DNA from: Streptomyces sp. NWU339
GTDB taxonomy: Bacteria; Actinomycetota; Actinomycetes; Streptomycetales; Streptomycetaceae
NCBI RefSeq assembly: GCF_003143855.1
Contig: NZ_QFRK01000027.1
Span: forward strand, 16-64,015
Direction of reading: 5' to 3'
DNA: 64,000 nt
A model generated the notes under the pieces. The model saw only the letters and a program-made list of their open reading frames with translations, was not told where the DNA came from and made no database searches. How positions within the stretch are numbered: the stretch's first letter is position 1; each line of letters starts with the position of its first letter. Both the position numbers and the translations under genes were made by a program. Positions 45,281 through 53,103 of this stretch are shown here, piece by piece.

Positions 45281-46945
45281 TCATCGGCCGGCCGGACGCG
45301 GTCCCTCGCCCATCGCCGTGAGCTGCAGCCGCAGTGCCAGCCGCACCCGGGGCGAGGACAGGTCCACCGGGGCCACCTCGTCGAGCTTGCGCAGCCGGTA
45401 GCGCAGCGTGTTGGGATGGATCCGCAACAGCCGCGCGGCGCTCTGCGGGTCACCGAAGTGGTCCAGCCAGGCCGCGAGCGTCGTGCGATACGGCGTGCCG
45501 TGCTCCTCGTCGTGCGCGCGCAGCGCGGCGAGCGGTCCGCCGAGCAGGCCCGTGTCGATCCCGACGGCCGCCGTGGCACGCTCCACGACGACGGCGTCCC
45601 AGGCGTCCTCCATCAGGACGATTCCCGTCCGGTCGGGGAGCGGGAGCCGGCCGGTGCCGATCAGCCGGTGGAGTTCGCCGGCCTCCGCGGTGGCACGGGG
45701 CAACTGGTCGGGGGAGTCGGCGGGGCAGCCCGCCGCGGCGTACAGACCCGGGTCATGGGCGTGGACCTCACGCAGCACATGCCGAAGCCAGTCCAGGGTG
45801 CCCGCACCGGCATCGGCCATACCCCCGGCGGTGACGGGGCGTCTGCCCCGCGGCCGTTCGGCGACCAGGCCGAACAGCAACCCGTCGAGGTCGGTCAGCA
45901 AGGGCTGGTGCCAGCCGAAGCGGAGGGCGACCGATTCCCACAGATCCAGTTGCCTGCGTATGTCGGTCCCGTCGGGGGATCCGAAGGCCACCACCCGCCA
46001 GGGACCCGCCGGCAGCGCGGGCGCGGCGCCCGGTCCGGGAACGACCGGTCCGGGTGCGGCGCCCGGACCGCTGCCGGAGGCGGCACCCTCGCGCAGGGCC
46101 ACCCGCAGCTGACCCGTCGAGACCCGCCGTGCGATACCGGCCTCGGCACGCAGCCGCAGCAGATGCAGGGCGAGGACTGAGGCCACGTCGCTGAGCTCCC
46201 GGATGCGTTCCGGGGGGACCTGGGAGCGGACCACCGCCCAGATCGAACCGAGCCACTCACCGCCGGCCCGTACCGGGATGATCAGCCGGGGCAGGGTGCC
46301 GTCGGGGCCGGCCGGGGTCCAGATGGGGTCACTGGAGCGGGCGAGCCTGCGGAAGACACCGCCGGCCCGGAAATGGGTGAGGGTTTCCGGGGGCACACGC
46401 CGACCCACGATGGTGGAGACGCGTGCCGGATCGGTCGTGTCCTGCCGCGCGGAGTAGGCGAGAACCCGGGACTGCGCGTCCTCCACCGTCACCGGCGCGT
46501 CGATGATCTCGGCTGCCGCGTCGGCCAGCGCGAACAGGTCGGCGTGCGGTCCAGGGCTGCCGAGGCGACTGGTGTCGGGCGCGGAGGCCCGGTCGATGAC
46601 GCCGCGCAGCAGCCAGACGACATGCGCCCACGACGTGTGCGGCTGCAGCTCGACCAGCGCGGGGCCCGCCAGCTCGCGGGCGGCACGGGCCACCTGCGGA
46701 TCACCGGCGAAGGGGCCCTTGAGTACGACGCCCCCGGCCGCCGCCCGGGCGGCCCGTTCCAGCAGGGCGACGGCCCCGTCCCGGTCGGCCACACCCACCC
46801 CCAGGACGAGCTCTCCCGGCTGCCCCACGGCATCCCCGGGCTCGGCCAGGGCGACGTCGTGCACTTCGGCGTCCCGGGCCGCCACAACGGTACGGAGGAA
46901 TCCGGCGCCCAGGGAATCCACCAGATCGGTGACCGTGATCGTCAT
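45281..46945 (-). CDS. PucR-family transcriptional regulator
   Basis: A 554-residue activator-type regulator. The N-terminal part (about 90-330) looks like a PucR/GAF-like sensor (PVTVEDAQSRVLAYSA). The C-terminal PucR helix-turn-helix is DPQSAARLLRIHPNTLRYRLRKLDEV (cited by RIHPNTLRYRL, about residues 515-525). Such proteins respond to purine, amino acid or amine metabolites. ATG 46945 follows GGGGGA. It is divergent from a D-amino-acid-dehydrogenase-like gene across 178 bp, which is its most likely target. Confidence 0.85.
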   Translation of the reverse strand: MTITVTDLVDSLGAGFLRTVVAARDAEVHDVALAEPGDAVGQPGELVLGVGVADRDGAVALLERAARAAAGGVVLKGPFAGDPQVARAARELAGPALVELQPHTSWAHVVWLLRGVIDRASAPDTSRLGSPGPHADLFALADAAAEIIDAPVTVEDAQSRVLAYSARQDTTDPARVSTIVGRRVPPETLTHFRAGGVFRRLARSSDPIWTPAGPDGTLPRLIIPVRAGGEWLGSIWAVVRSQVPPERIRELSDVASVLALHLLRLRAEAGIARRVSTGQLRVALREGAASGSGPGAAPGPVVPGPGAAPALPAGPWRVVAFGSPDGTDIRRQLDLWESVALRFGWHQPLLTDLDGLLFGLVAERPRGRRPVTAGGMADAGAGTLDWLRHVLREVHAHDPGLYAAAGCPADSPDQLPRATAEAGELHRLIGTGRLPLPDRTGIVLMEDAWDAVVVERATAAVGIDTGLLGGPLAALRAHDEEHGTPYRTTLAAWLDHFGDPQSAARLLRIHPNTLRYRLRKLDEVAPVDLSSPRVRLALRLQLTAMGEGPRPAGR

Positions 46946-47123
46946 CGGTCCCCCGCGGTGCGACGGCAGCAGCTCATGAGCAGGGTCATGCCCCCATTGT
47001 GACCTGGAGGCATGGTTCCCGGGGCACCACATGTACGGCTCCGATTGGCCGTACAGCACAAAGACAACGGCACGGCCCGGGCTCACCATCGAAGACACCA
47101 CCGCCTTGGAGAAGAGGTTTCGC

Positions 47124-48392
47124 ATGACCCGCCCCGCCTCGCCCGCGCACTCCGGCCCCCGCTCCGTCGCCGTCGTCGGTGCCGGCATGGTCGGACTGTC
47201 CACCGCCTGGTTCCTTCAGGAGCGAGGCGTCGACGTCACCGTGTACGACCGCGACGGAGTGGCCGCCGGCTCCTCCTGGGGCAACGCCGGATGGCTGACC
47301 CCCGGCCTGGCGACGCCGCTGCCCGAGCCCGCGGTCCTCAGCTACGGCGTACGCGCGGTCCTCAGCCCGTCCTCCCCGGTCTACGTCCCGCCCAGCGCCA
47401 ACCCCGGCCTGCTCAGGTTCCTCGCGGGATTCGCCCGGAACAGCACCGCGACACGGTGGCTGCGGGCCATGCGCGCGCTCGTCCCCATCAACAGCCTGTC
47501 GCTGTCCAGCTTCGACGCGCTGGCCGAAGGCGGCGTCGAGGCGCGGACCCTCGACGCCAAGTCCTTCCTCGCGGCCTACCGCACGGCAGGGGAACGCCGG
47601 GTCCTGCTGGAGGAACTCGAACAGATCCACGCCGCCGGACAGCGCATGGAGTTCGACGTCCTCGACGGCGACGAGGCCCGGGGGATCGAGCCGTCCCTCT
47701 CGAACGAGATCGGCGCGGCGATCCGTCTGCACGGCCAGCGCTACATCGACCCCGGACACTTCGTGCACGCCCTGGGCGACGCGGTCCGCGCCCGGGGCGG
47801 CGAGATCCTGGAGAGGACGGAGGTCACCGATGTGCGGGACGCGGCCACCGGCGTCATCGTCCGGACCGGTGACGACCGGGACCGGCGCTTCGACGCGGTG
47901 GTCCTGGCCACCGGAGCCTGGCTCGGCCGCCATGCCAGGAAGTTCGGGGTCCGCTCCCTCGTACAGGCCGGGCGGGGGTACAGCTTCAGCGTCCCGATCG
48001 AGCACGTGCCGTCCGGCCCCGTCTACTTCCCCGGCCAGCGCGTCGCCTGCACACCGCTCGGCGACCGGCTGCGCGTCGCCGGAATGATGGAGTTCCGCAA
48101 GCCGGAAGCGCCCCTGGACGCGCGCCGGATCAACGCCATCGCCGAGGCGGCCCGCCCGCTGCTGCGCGGCGCCGACCTGGAAGCCCGCAAGGACGAGTGG
48201 GTCGGCTCGCGCCCCTGCACGACCGACGGACTGCCCCTGATCGGGGCCACCCGCTCGCCCCGGGTCTTCGCCGCCGGCGGACACGGCATGTGGGGCATCA
48301 CCCTCGGCCCGGCCACCGGACAGCTGCTCGCCGAGACGATGGTCACCGGCGCACGCCCCGCGCAGCTCGCGCCGTTCGACCCGCTGCGCTGA
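47124..48392 (+). CDS. dadA: D-amino-acid dehydrogenase-like FAD oxidoreductase
   Basis: A 422-residue DAO-family flavoenzyme. SVAVVGAGMVGLSTAWFLQ (GxGxxG, residues about 14-32) binds FAD; GSSWGNAGWLTP is the DadA/SoxA-like active site loop; PCTTDGLPLIG and GGHGMWGITLGPATGQLLAE are the C-terminal FAD motifs. DadA deaminates D-amino acids oxidatively with quinone as acceptor; hydroxyproline-type substrates are also possible. The divergent PucR gene is probably its regulator. Start ATG 47124 has GGAGAAGAGG 10 nt upstream. Confidence 0.85.
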   Translation: MTRPASPAHSGPRSVAVVGAGMVGLSTAWFLQERGVDVTVYDRDGVAAGSSWGNAGWLTPGLATPLPEPAVLSYGVRAVLSPSSPVYVPPSANPGLLRFLAGFARNSTATRWLRAMRALVPINSLSLSSFDALAEGGVEARTLDAKSFLAAYRTAGERRVLLEELEQIHAAGQRMEFDVLDGDEARGIEPSLSNEIGAAIRLHGQRYIDPGHFVHALGDAVRARGGEILERTEVTDVRDAATGVIVRTGDDRDRRFDAVVLATGAWLGRHARKFGVRSLVQAGRGYSFSVPIEHVPSGPVYFPGQRVACTPLGDRLRVAGMMEFRKPEAPLDARRINAIAEAARPLLRGADLEARKDEWVGSRPCTTDGLPLIGATRSPRVFAAGGHGMWGITLGPATGQLLAETMVTGARPAQLAPFDPLR

Positions 48393-48399
48393 CCGGCTA

Positions 48400-48435
48400 C
48401 CGGCGGCGGGGCGGGAATGCCCGCCCCGCCGCCGG
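48400..48435. terminator. strong bidirectional terminator after dadA
   Basis: A perfect 16-bp stem (48400-48415 CCGGCGGCGGGGCGGG with its complement at 48420-48435) closed by the tetraloop AATG. It begins 8 bp after the dadA stop codon and separates it from the convergent YceI gene. Confidence 0.85.
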
Positions 48436-48443
48436 CCCGTCCG

Positions 48444-49358
48444 CTACTTGGGCGGGGTCGGTGTGTCGTGGGTCCGGTACATGGCCTGTACGTCGAGCGC
48501 CAGCTGGACCGTCGGCCCGACGACGGCGATGCCGCGGGCGAGCATGGAACGCCAGTTGAGGGTGAAGTCCTCGCGATGCAGTTCGGCCTTCGCGAGAGCG
48601 GCGCAGCGCAGTTCCTGCTCGTAGCCGCCGTTCACGGCGCCGAGATACTCGGTGTCGAGGCCTATCGAGCGACTGGTGCCGTGCATCGTGAGGGTGCCGT
48701 GCACGGTCCACTTGGAGCCGCCGTGGTAGGCGAACCGAGTGCTGGTGAAGTCGATGTACGGGTAGTTCTCGACGTCGAGGAAGTCGGCCGACCGCAGGTG
48801 GTTGTCGCGGGTCTGGTTGCCCGTGGTGATGCTGGAGGCGTCGATGCGCACCGAGACCTGGGAGTCGCCCATGTTCTCCGCGACCCGGATGCCGCCCTCG
48901 AACCGGGTGAAGCGGCCGTGGACATGAGCCATGCCCACGTGCTTGGCGATGAACCGGATCGCGGTGTGCGGAGGGTCGAACAACCAGGTGCCGGCGGGCG
49001 GCAGCTCCAGCTGGCGCCCGGGCTCCAGCACGACGCGTGCGGGGGCGAGAGCCACCCCGGCGACTATGTCGACGGTCTGGCGGGCGGGTGACAGGCCCTG
49101 CGCTGTCAGCATCACGCTGTACCTGCCGGGGGGCAGGACCGCCATGTAGTAGCCGTACGGGTCGGTGGTGCCGCGGGCCGCGACGCGGTGGCTGTCCAGC
49201 GCGGTCACCGTGACCTCGGCCGCGCCCAGCGGCTGCCCCAGGGCATCGACGGCCTCGCAGCCGAACGCCCCCGCGCCGGTCGGCAGGGGGACCGAGAGGC
49301 CCGACGAGGCGCCGGAGGCGCCCTGCGGGCGCAGGCGCCGCAGCAGTCCGAGGACCAT
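48444..49358 (-). CDS. YceI-family protein with N-terminal carboxypeptidase-regulatory-like domain
   Basis: A 304-residue two-domain protein. Residues about 30-115 form a carboxypeptidase regulatory-like beta-sandwich (VTALDSHRVAARGTTDPYGYY, cited as a region; LPPGRYSVMLTAQGL). Residues about 120-300 form the YceI lipocalin-like barrel: WLFDPPHTAIRFIAKHVGM and VSVRIDASSITTGNQTRDNHL are its signatures, usually binding isoprenoids or amides. There is no signal peptide, so it should be cytoplasmic. ATG 49358 is preceded by GAAAGGTG, better than GTG 49367. Confidence 0.85.
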   Translation of the reverse strand: MVLGLLRRLRPQGASGASSGLSVPLPTGAGAFGCEAVDALGQPLGAAEVTVTALDSHRVAARGTTDPYGYYMAVLPPGRYSVMLTAQGLSPARQTVDIVAGVALAPARVVLEPGRQLELPPAGTWLFDPPHTAIRFIAKHVGMAHVHGRFTRFEGGIRVAENMGDSQVSVRIDASSITTGNQTRDNHLRSADFLDVENYPYIDFTSTRFAYHGGSKWTVHGTLTMHGTSRSIGLDTEYLGAVNGGYEQELRCAALAKAELHREDFTLNWRSMLARGIAVVGPTVQLALDVQAMYRTHDTPTPPK

Positions 49359-49786
49359 GGTGTTCACCTTTCTTCACGCATGTTTCCGCCTGGCCCGTAC
49401 GGCACACCGCGTTCGCGGCTGCCAAGAGCCAGAGGATCAGGACACCGGTACGAGGGGGGCGGCCTGTCATCGATCCTAAAGCCGTCGGAAGAGGAGAGTG
49501 ACTGCTCCCGACATCGGCGCGGGCGCCGGGCGGTGCCGGATGGGCCATCGGGGGTGCGGTGTCATGAAGGGCAATGTGCCGATTTGCAGGGGTGTTTCTT
49601 TGCAGCGCCGCTCCGGCAAATGGCGGGAACGTGTCGGGGTGTTCATGCATCACTCGCGATTTCCGTGCACATTGCACACGATCCACGCGTGCCGTCGCCC
49701 GGGCCGATGAGTTCTCGCGCGTTCCGTGGTCCAAGGAGGAGGCGAGGGGAAAGGCGTTTTCCCCGCCCGGGAGAGGAGCGCGGACG
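49359..49786. other. 428-bp divergent intergenic region
   Basis: This lies between the YceI and RibD-C genes. GTGCA-CAT-TGCAC (49665-49677) is a small inverted repeat 110 bp upstream of the RibD-C start and might be an operator. Open frames in this region have no recognisable content. Confidence 0.4.
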
Positions 49787-50452
49787 ATGAAGCTCACGCT
49801 GACGCAGTTTCTGACACTGGACGGCGTCTACCAGGGCCCGGGGGCCCCGGACGAGGACACCAGTGACGGATTCACCCGGGGCGGCTGGTTCGTGCCGTAT
49901 CTGGACGAGGCGTTCGAACGGATGGCCGCCACCTGGCTCGGCCGGGCGGACGCGTTGCTGCTGGGCCGCCGCACCTATGTGGGTTTCGCGCGGGACTGGC
50001 CGAAGATGACCGAGCCCCCCTTCGGCCCGCTCATGAACGGCCTGCCGAAGTACGTGGCGTCCCACAGCCTGACCGAGGCCGGGTGGAACCCGACCACGAT
50101 CCTCTCCGGTGACGTCCCCGCCCAGGTCGCCGACCTGAAACGACAGCCCGGCCGAGAGCTGCAACTCCACGGCAGCGCCCGGCTGGCCCGGTCCCTGCTG
50201 GCCGCCGGCCTGATCGACGAACTGCGCCTGGTCGTCGCCCCCGTGGTGCTGGGTGCCGGCCGCCGTCTCTTCCCGGACGGCGGCGCCCCGGCCGGCCTGA
50301 GCCTCGTCCACCACGAGGCGACACCGCGCGGACTGGCGGTCCACGTCTACGAATTGACCGGACGACCCGAGTACGGAACCTACGGAGCCGGCACACAGGG
50401 ATCGACGGACGCACGGCACGGCGAAGGTCCTCGCCCCGGGCCCGGCCTGTGA
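49787..50452 (+). CDS. dihydrofolate reductase/RibD C-terminal-like reductase
   Basis: A 221-residue protein of the RibD_C family. LTQFLTLDGVYQGPG (residues about 4-18) and ADALLLGRRTYVGF are the two nucleotide-binding blocks, with LHGSARLARSLLAAGLIDEL as the conserved C-terminal block. Stand-alone members are common in actinobacteria, bind NADPH and have unknown substrates. GAGAGGAG supports ATG 49787. The last 25 residues after YELTGRP are low-complexity and probably disordered. Confidence 0.85.
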   Translation: MKLTLTQFLTLDGVYQGPGAPDEDTSDGFTRGGWFVPYLDEAFERMAATWLGRADALLLGRRTYVGFARDWPKMTEPPFGPLMNGLPKYVASHSLTEAGWNPTTILSGDVPAQVADLKRQPGRELQLHGSARLARSLLAAGLIDELRLVVAPVVLGAGRRLFPDGGAPAGLSLVHHEATPRGLAVHVYELTGRPEYGTYGAGTQGSTDARHGEGPRPGPGL

Positions 50453-50480
50453 GGGGGGTGTGCCCGGGCGGGGCGAGGAC
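50427..50480. terminator. hairpin between the RibD-C gene and the glucose dehydrogenase gene
   Basis: GTCCTCGCCCC (50427-50437) pairs with GGGGCGAGGAC (50470-50480); the loop contains a further GCCCGGG/CCCGGC pairing. The left arm overlaps the RibD-C stop region. Convergent genes flank it. Confidence 0.65.
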
Positions 50481-50523
50481 GGCTGCGTGCTGCGGGGCTC
50501 ACCGGGCAGGTCGGGGGACGCCG

Positions 50524-52020
50524 TCAGTCCTGCAGGCGGTACTCGATGATCGCGCCCGGGTTCTCCAGGGGGTCGGACACCGGACTGCCCTGCGCGTCAC
50601 GGACGGGGCCCGCGGAGTCGGTCGCGGCAAAGAGGGACCTGCCGTCGGCGCTGAACTCCGTGTCACGGAAGCGGTTGTGCTCCATGAAGAGCTCGGTGAC
50701 CTTGCTGACGCCCTGGCCTCCCGGTGTGAGGTCGACGCGGTAGACGGTGCCGTCCTTGAGGGTGGTCATCACCAGGGAGTTGTTCCAGCCGGGGATGCCC
50801 TTACCGGTGGCTTCGGCGGACTTCCTGGACATCCCGTAGTGCTCGAAGCTGGAGGGCGCGATGGTGGGCCAGCACAGGGACCACTCCTCGCCCTGCGCGC
50901 ACCTGGGGTTCTGGAAGTTGAAGTCCGAGCCCACGGTGCCGAAGGTGTGGATCGGCTGGACGAAGGGCTGTTTGAAGTCGGTCTCCTGCTGGACGGGGAC
51001 CGTCTTGGGGATCTCGAAGTTGCTGAAGGTCAGCTCGTCGCACGGCGTCGGCCACGAGGCGGACCAGTTGGCGTAGACGTAGGCCTTGTCGTCGCGGTAG
51101 CCCGAGACGTTCGGCCAGCCGTAGTTGCCGCCCTTCTTCAGGATGTTGATCTCGTCGTCGGTCTTCGGGCCCTGCTCGTTCGAGTAGAGCGTGCCGTCGG
51201 GGCCGAAGGCCAGGCCCTGCGCGTTGCGGTGCCCGTAGGTGTAGACGTGGCTGCGCACGCCGCCCAGGACCGGGTTGTCCGAGGGGACCGAGCCGTCGGT
51301 GTTCAGCCGCAGGGTCTTCCCCTGGTAGGCGATCCAGTCCCTGCCCTCGACTTCGTGGGCGGTGGGCAGCCGCATGGCGTAGCTGGGCTTGCAGGTGTTC
51401 CCGAACTGGTTCACACCCTGGTCACCGATGGTGTAGTACAGCTTGCCGTCCGGGCCCAGGCGCAGCCGCGCCGACTGGTGGTCGTTGCTGGCCGGCATGC
51501 CGGCGATGACGGCCTTCGGGCTGTGCAGCCGCTTTTGGACGGGGTCGTAGGTGTAGCGCTCGATCTTGGTGCGGGCCTGCACGGCCGGGGTGGGGTCGAT
51601 GTCGTTGGTGTAGGAGATGTACGCGTACACCTCGCCGGTCCCGCGCCGTTGCTCGATGGCGAGGCCGAGCACACCGTCCTGCCCGCCCTCGCTGTGGACG
51701 GCCTGCGGCAGGCTGAGCAGGGTGGTCTTGGCGCCGGTCTTCGGGTCGACCCGGGTGACCTTCTTGCCGGTCTTCTCGGTGACCCACAGGGATCCGTCGG
51801 GAGCCCGGACGACCTCGTAGGGGTCTTGCAGGCCGGTGGCCACGACACGCTTGGCGAACATGCCCGAGGCGGGCGGTGTGCCGGTGCGGGCGGGAGGGGA
51901 GACGGCGTCGGGGTCCGAGGTGCCGGAGGGGTCTCCGCCGGTGACGGCGGCGCCGGTGAGGGAGGCGCCGAGGGCCAGGGCGAGTACGGTCGCCACCGGC
52001 CCGCGCAGTATGTGGTGCAT
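50524..52020 (-). CDS. soluble PQQ-dependent glucose dehydrogenase-like protein
   Basis: A 498-residue secreted six-bladed propeller. The signal peptide (about 1-25) ends in an Ala-rich site. NDHQSARLRLGPDGKLYYTIGDQG (around residues 180-200, cited by DHQSARL and TIGDQG) carries the catalytic-base His and PQQ/Ca contacts of Acinetobacter sGDH; TYGHRNAQGLAFGPDGTLYSNEQGP near residue 265 is the second block (YGHRNAQGL). Such enzymes oxidise aldoses to lactones with PQQ. No pqq biosynthesis genes are in the window, so the cofactor would come from elsewhere. AAGGA precedes ATG 52020. Confidence 0.85.
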   Translation of the reverse strand: MHHILRGPVATVLALALGASLTGAAVTGGDPSGTSDPDAVSPPARTGTPPASGMFAKRVVATGLQDPYEVVRAPDGSLWVTEKTGKKVTRVDPKTGAKTTLLSLPQAVHSEGGQDGVLGLAIEQRRGTGEVYAYISYTNDIDPTPAVQARTKIERYTYDPVQKRLHSPKAVIAGMPASNDHQSARLRLGPDGKLYYTIGDQGVNQFGNTCKPSYAMRLPTAHEVEGRDWIAYQGKTLRLNTDGSVPSDNPVLGGVRSHVYTYGHRNAQGLAFGPDGTLYSNEQGPKTDDEINILKKGGNYGWPNVSGYRDDKAYVYANWSASWPTPCDELTFSNFEIPKTVPVQQETDFKQPFVQPIHTFGTVGSDFNFQNPRCAQGEEWSLCWPTIAPSSFEHYGMSRKSAEATGKGIPGWNNSLVMTTLKDGTVYRVDLTPGGQGVSKVTELFMEHNRFRDTEFSADGRSLFAATDSAGPVRDAQGSPVSDPLENPGAIIEYRLQD

Positions 52021-52441
52021 GCGGTTCCTTCCAGTGAGGTTGCCCCTGCCCGAGCATCGCCTGGAGTAATCGATTCAGCACTCCGGGTGTCGCGGCATTC
52101 CGCCGTTCGGGTGACGGGGCGCCGTGGCCGGAAGGCGGGACATGCGCGAGAACCCGCCCGGTCGCCGTCCGGGCAGGTCTGAAGGACCGCCCCACCCCGA
52201 CGAGTTGAGGGCCGGAGTGCCGGGCTGCCGCTGTGCGCGGTGGCCGGCCCGGCGGTAAACCCAGGTTTCGAGGGCGCTCAAGGGGCGCGCCACCGGTGTT
52301 CACCCGATCGGAGTGCGAGGAGCACCCCGCATCGTGGTTCGCCCGGATGGCTAGACTGCACCGGCAGTGCCGTACCGCCGCGCCGACCGCCCAGGAGTGT
52401 CCCGTGACCCACCGCTTCTCCTCGTGAGTCAGGGGCTCCGC
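52021..52441. other. 421-bp divergent intergenic region
   Basis: It holds the 5' ends of the glucose-dehydrogenase-like gene and the TetR gene. TAGACT at 52352-52357 is a plausible -10 hexamer for the TetR gene; an in-frame GTG at 52367 would make a longer, near-leaderless version of that protein (219 residues). A/T-richer DNA at about 52065-52080 may be the other promoter. Nothing else is recognisable. Confidence 0.4.
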
Positions 52442-53026
52442 ATGGCAACGAACCGTACGGCCAAGAGCATCGCCACCCGTCAGCGATTCGTCGACGAGGC
52501 CCTGCGCCTCTTCAAGGAACAGGGCTACGAGCGCACGTCCATGGCCCAGATCGCGGCCGCGGCCGGCAGCAGCCGGGCCAATCTGTACCTGTACTTCAAC
52601 AGCAAGTCCCAGATCATCAGGGCCCGCATGACCGAGATCGAGGCCGAGGTGGCCGAGCTCTACGCCGTACTGGACGGGATGCCGAGGCACACACCCGGGG
52701 CCATGCGGGAGTGGATGGGCACCGCCCGTGAGATGTGGCTGCGCTACGCCACCGAGTTCGAGGCCGTCAACCAGGCCATGGCCATCGACCCGGACGTACT
52801 CGAGGAATGGCTGGGCCTGATCAGGCGCGTCTCGTCGGCCCACGCGTCGCTCCACCTGGACGGTGCGACGGAGGACGAACGGGCGGAACGCGAAGTGCAC
52901 ATGGCCACGCTGATGATGAGCCTGGAACGCAACTTCTACTTCCTGTACATCCGCGGCCACAAGGAGCGGGAGGAGCTGATCCTCACCTCACTGGCCCGGC
53001 AGTGGGCCCGGTTGTTCGACGACTGA
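52442..53026 (+). CDS. TetR-family regulator
   Basis: A 194-residue regulator. The N-terminal HTH is clear: LFKEQGYERTSMAQIAAAAG followed by SSRANLYLYFNSKSQII. The C-terminal ligand pocket is non-specific by sequence. It converges on the CYP116B-like P450 gene with a strong terminator between, and could control the catabolic cluster downstream (inference). The longer GTG 52367 start is possible; ATG 52442 follows AGGGGC. Confidence 0.85.
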   Translation: MATNRTAKSIATRQRFVDEALRLFKEQGYERTSMAQIAAAAGSSRANLYLYFNSKSQIIRARMTEIEAEVAELYAVLDGMPRHTPGAMREWMGTAREMWLRYATEFEAVNQAMAIDPDVLEEWLGLIRRVSSAHASLHLDGATEDERAEREVHMATLMMSLERNFYFLYIRGHKEREELILTSLARQWARLFDD

Positions 53027-53037
53027 CCGGACACAGG

Positions 53038-53078
53038 ACTCCGTCGGGAAACCCGGCGAACGGATTTCCCGACGGAGT
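53038..53078. terminator. strong bidirectional terminator
   Basis: ACTCCGTCGGGAAA (53038-53051) and its perfect complement TTTCCCGACGGAGT (53065-53078) form a 14-bp stem with a 13-nt loop, between the convergent TetR and P450-reductase genes. Confidence 0.85.
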
Positions 53079-53103
53079 GGGGGAGCGGGTGAACGGCCCG
53101 GGG

